Source: Methylomarinum sp. (lineage in GTDB: Bacteria > Pseudomonadota > Gammaproteobacteria > Methylococcales > Methylomonadaceae). Taken from it: DNA of 7,688 nt. The translations under genes and the position numbers were made by a program. The DNA is taken from contig WTAG01000694.1 in the NCBI GenBank assembly GCA_013139755.1, forward strand, positions 1 to 7,688. The letters run 5' to 3'. Below the pieces are notes generated by a model that had not been told where the DNA came from, did no database searches, and saw nothing but the letters and a program-made list of their open reading frames with translations. Positions 7,131-7,688 of the stretch are shown one piece after another (the stretch's first letter is position 1; each line of letters begins with the position of its first letter).

Positions 7131-7290
7131 TTTTGGATTACCTAGAACTAAAAATAAAGTGATTCTTTTGCAGGGAATGCTTAGAACATGGGGAATAGAT
7201 ATTTAGAAGTGCACACAAAATAATCCTAATCTCAATAAATACTAACTCTAATCGGTTACTAAAAAAACAGGGAAAGAAAAATATTGATTC

Positions 7291-7370
7291 GTAGCCCGTA
7301 TGGAGCATCACGTAATACGGGAATAAACGCGCAATTTATCCTGTATTCCGCAATGCTCCATACAGGCTAC
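7291..7370. repeat. REP doublet (REPIN-like inverted pair with GTAG heads)
   Basis: Two 32-base arms in inverted orientation (7291-7322 and 7339-7370) around a 16-base AT-rich centre. Each arm, read inwards from its outer end, starts GTAGCC, has TATGGAGCAT, and ends with GGA after an AATAC core; 27 of 32 positions agree. Each arm is also a hairpin on its own: CCCGTAT/ATACGGG (7295-7301, 7315-7321) and CCTGTAT/ATACAGG (7340-7346, 7360-7366). The GTAG head next to an imperfect palindrome is the known signature of REPs associated with RAYT (REP-associated tyrosine transposase) enzymes. The pair lies 155 bases beyond the pgk stop and upstream of the rpoZ promoter. No RAYT gene is in the window, so it would be a non-autonomous copy. 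Confidence 0.8.
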
Positions 7371-7524
7371 ATATCACTTTTTTGATATAAAAACATATTG
7401 GCATTGGTAACACTTCAACAACCAGGAAGTGAGGCTTTAGATACTTTCACAGCTTCTTTAGCCTCGCCAGTCCCACTTACAATTTAATAGTTGTAAAGCT
7501 TACTTCGTGCACGATCCTTACTTT

Positions 7525-7688
7525 TTATGCGTTACGTTCTTCTAAAATTGCCACAGCAGGTAAAACTTTACCTTCTAAGAACTCAAGAAAAGCACCACCA
7601 CCAGTTGATGTGTAAGATACTTTGTCTTTGATGTTGTATTGGTCAATCGCAGCAAGCGTATCGCCACCACCAGCAATAGAAAAAGCAG
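7525..7688 (-). CDS. pgk: Phosphoglycerate kinase, C-terminal end (partial)
   Basis: Only the last 53 full codons plus the stop lie in the window; the rest is beyond the right edge. The peptide runs [15 protein letters not shown], then [19 protein letters not shown] and [12 protein letters not shown] before TAA at 7525-7527. The GGGDT and STGGGA glycine loops and the LEGK.LPAV..LEER ending are typical of the C-terminal nucleotide-binding domain of bacterial phosphoglycerate kinase. The enzyme transfers phosphate from 1,3-bisphosphoglycerate to ADP in glycolysis, and the reverse in gluconeogenesis. It is on the same strand as the rpoZ cluster but about 500 bases upstream of it, and rpoZ has its own candidate promoter, so it is probably a separate transcription unit. 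Confidence 0.95.
   Translation of the reverse strand, partial: AFSIAGGGDTLAAIDQYNIKDKVSYTSTGGGAFLEFLEGKVLPAVAILEERNA

Larger units (their letters stand above)
7022..7524. other. Intergenic region between pgk and rpoZ
   Basis: About 500 bases with no gene I can support on either strand. Bases 7022-7130 hold the rpoZ leader and promoter. Bases 7131-7290 are AT-rich with nothing recognised. Bases 7291-7370 are the REP doublet. Directly after it is a small dyad, ATATCA (7371-7376) and TGATAT (7383-7388). Bases 7389-7524, downstream of the pgk stop, contain a 6-bp dyad GAGGCT (7431-7436) / AGCCTC (7460-7465) with a 23-base loop, a TTACAA/TTGTAA dyad and a 10-bp palindrome TCGTGCACGA (7505-7514). 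None is followed by a clear U-run in the pgk direction, so no intrinsic terminator for pgk is obvious. Confidence 0.6.

Noticed and set aside
7131..7290. tRNA, small RNA or CRISPR-like repeats in the AT-rich intergenic stretch
   Set aside because: I found no cloverleaf arms, no regularly spaced repeats and no conserved RNA motif by eye.
7371..7388. ATATCA/TGATAT dyad as a terminator next to the REP doublet
   Set aside because: The stem is only six mostly A-T pairs with no U-run after it in the pgk direction.
7405..7482. Short minus-strand reading frame after pgk with a protein-like composition (EAKEAVKVSKASLPGC)
   Set aside because: It is about 22 codons, bounded by stops, has no ATG/GTG start or ribosome site and matches nothing I know; chance is the simplest reading.

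Overview
The window reads as a chromosomal stretch from an AT-rich gammaproteobacterium. The evidence is the rpoZ-spoT gene pair with a SpoT that resembles the E. coli protein along its length, a UbiC-type chorismate lyase (the ubiquinone route), and a REP-type extragenic palindrome with the GTAG head seen in gammaproteobacterial REPs. A methanotroph-like (Methylococcales) origin is a weak guess from overall flavour and cannot be shown here.

Layout, left to right. A plus-strand secreted nuclease (DUF4124-like segment, SNase domain, OB-like tail) enters from the left edge with its first codons cut off. It converges on a minus-strand gene for a small membrane-anchored protein with a C-terminal Cys/His cluster. 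A perfect 13-bp hairpin between them serves both strands. Everything to the right is on the minus strand. In transcription order it is: the end of pgk (phosphoglycerate kinase, cut by the right edge), a roughly 500-bp intergenic region with a REP doublet and a good promoter, then rpoZ, spoT, ridA, recG and ubiC. Three of the four junctions in rpoZ-spoT-ridA-recG-ubiC are 6 to 10 bases wide and spoT-ridA is 80 bases, so one transcript is likely.

How the genes fit together. rpoZ encodes the RNA polymerase omega subunit, part of one of the (p)ppGpp binding sites. spoT makes and destroys (p)ppGpp. recG remodels stalled replication forks. ridA removes reactive enamine/imine intermediates from amino-acid metabolism. 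ubiC supplies 4-hydroxybenzoate for ubiquinone. The first four form a recognisable stringent-response and genome-maintenance neighbourhood; ubiC at the tail is separated from its frequent partner ubiA.

I see no convincing evidence of an undescribed defence, mobile or regulatory system. The items most worth a second look are the REP doublet with compensatory stem changes, the unassigned Cys/His membrane protein, and the three-part secreted nuclease.
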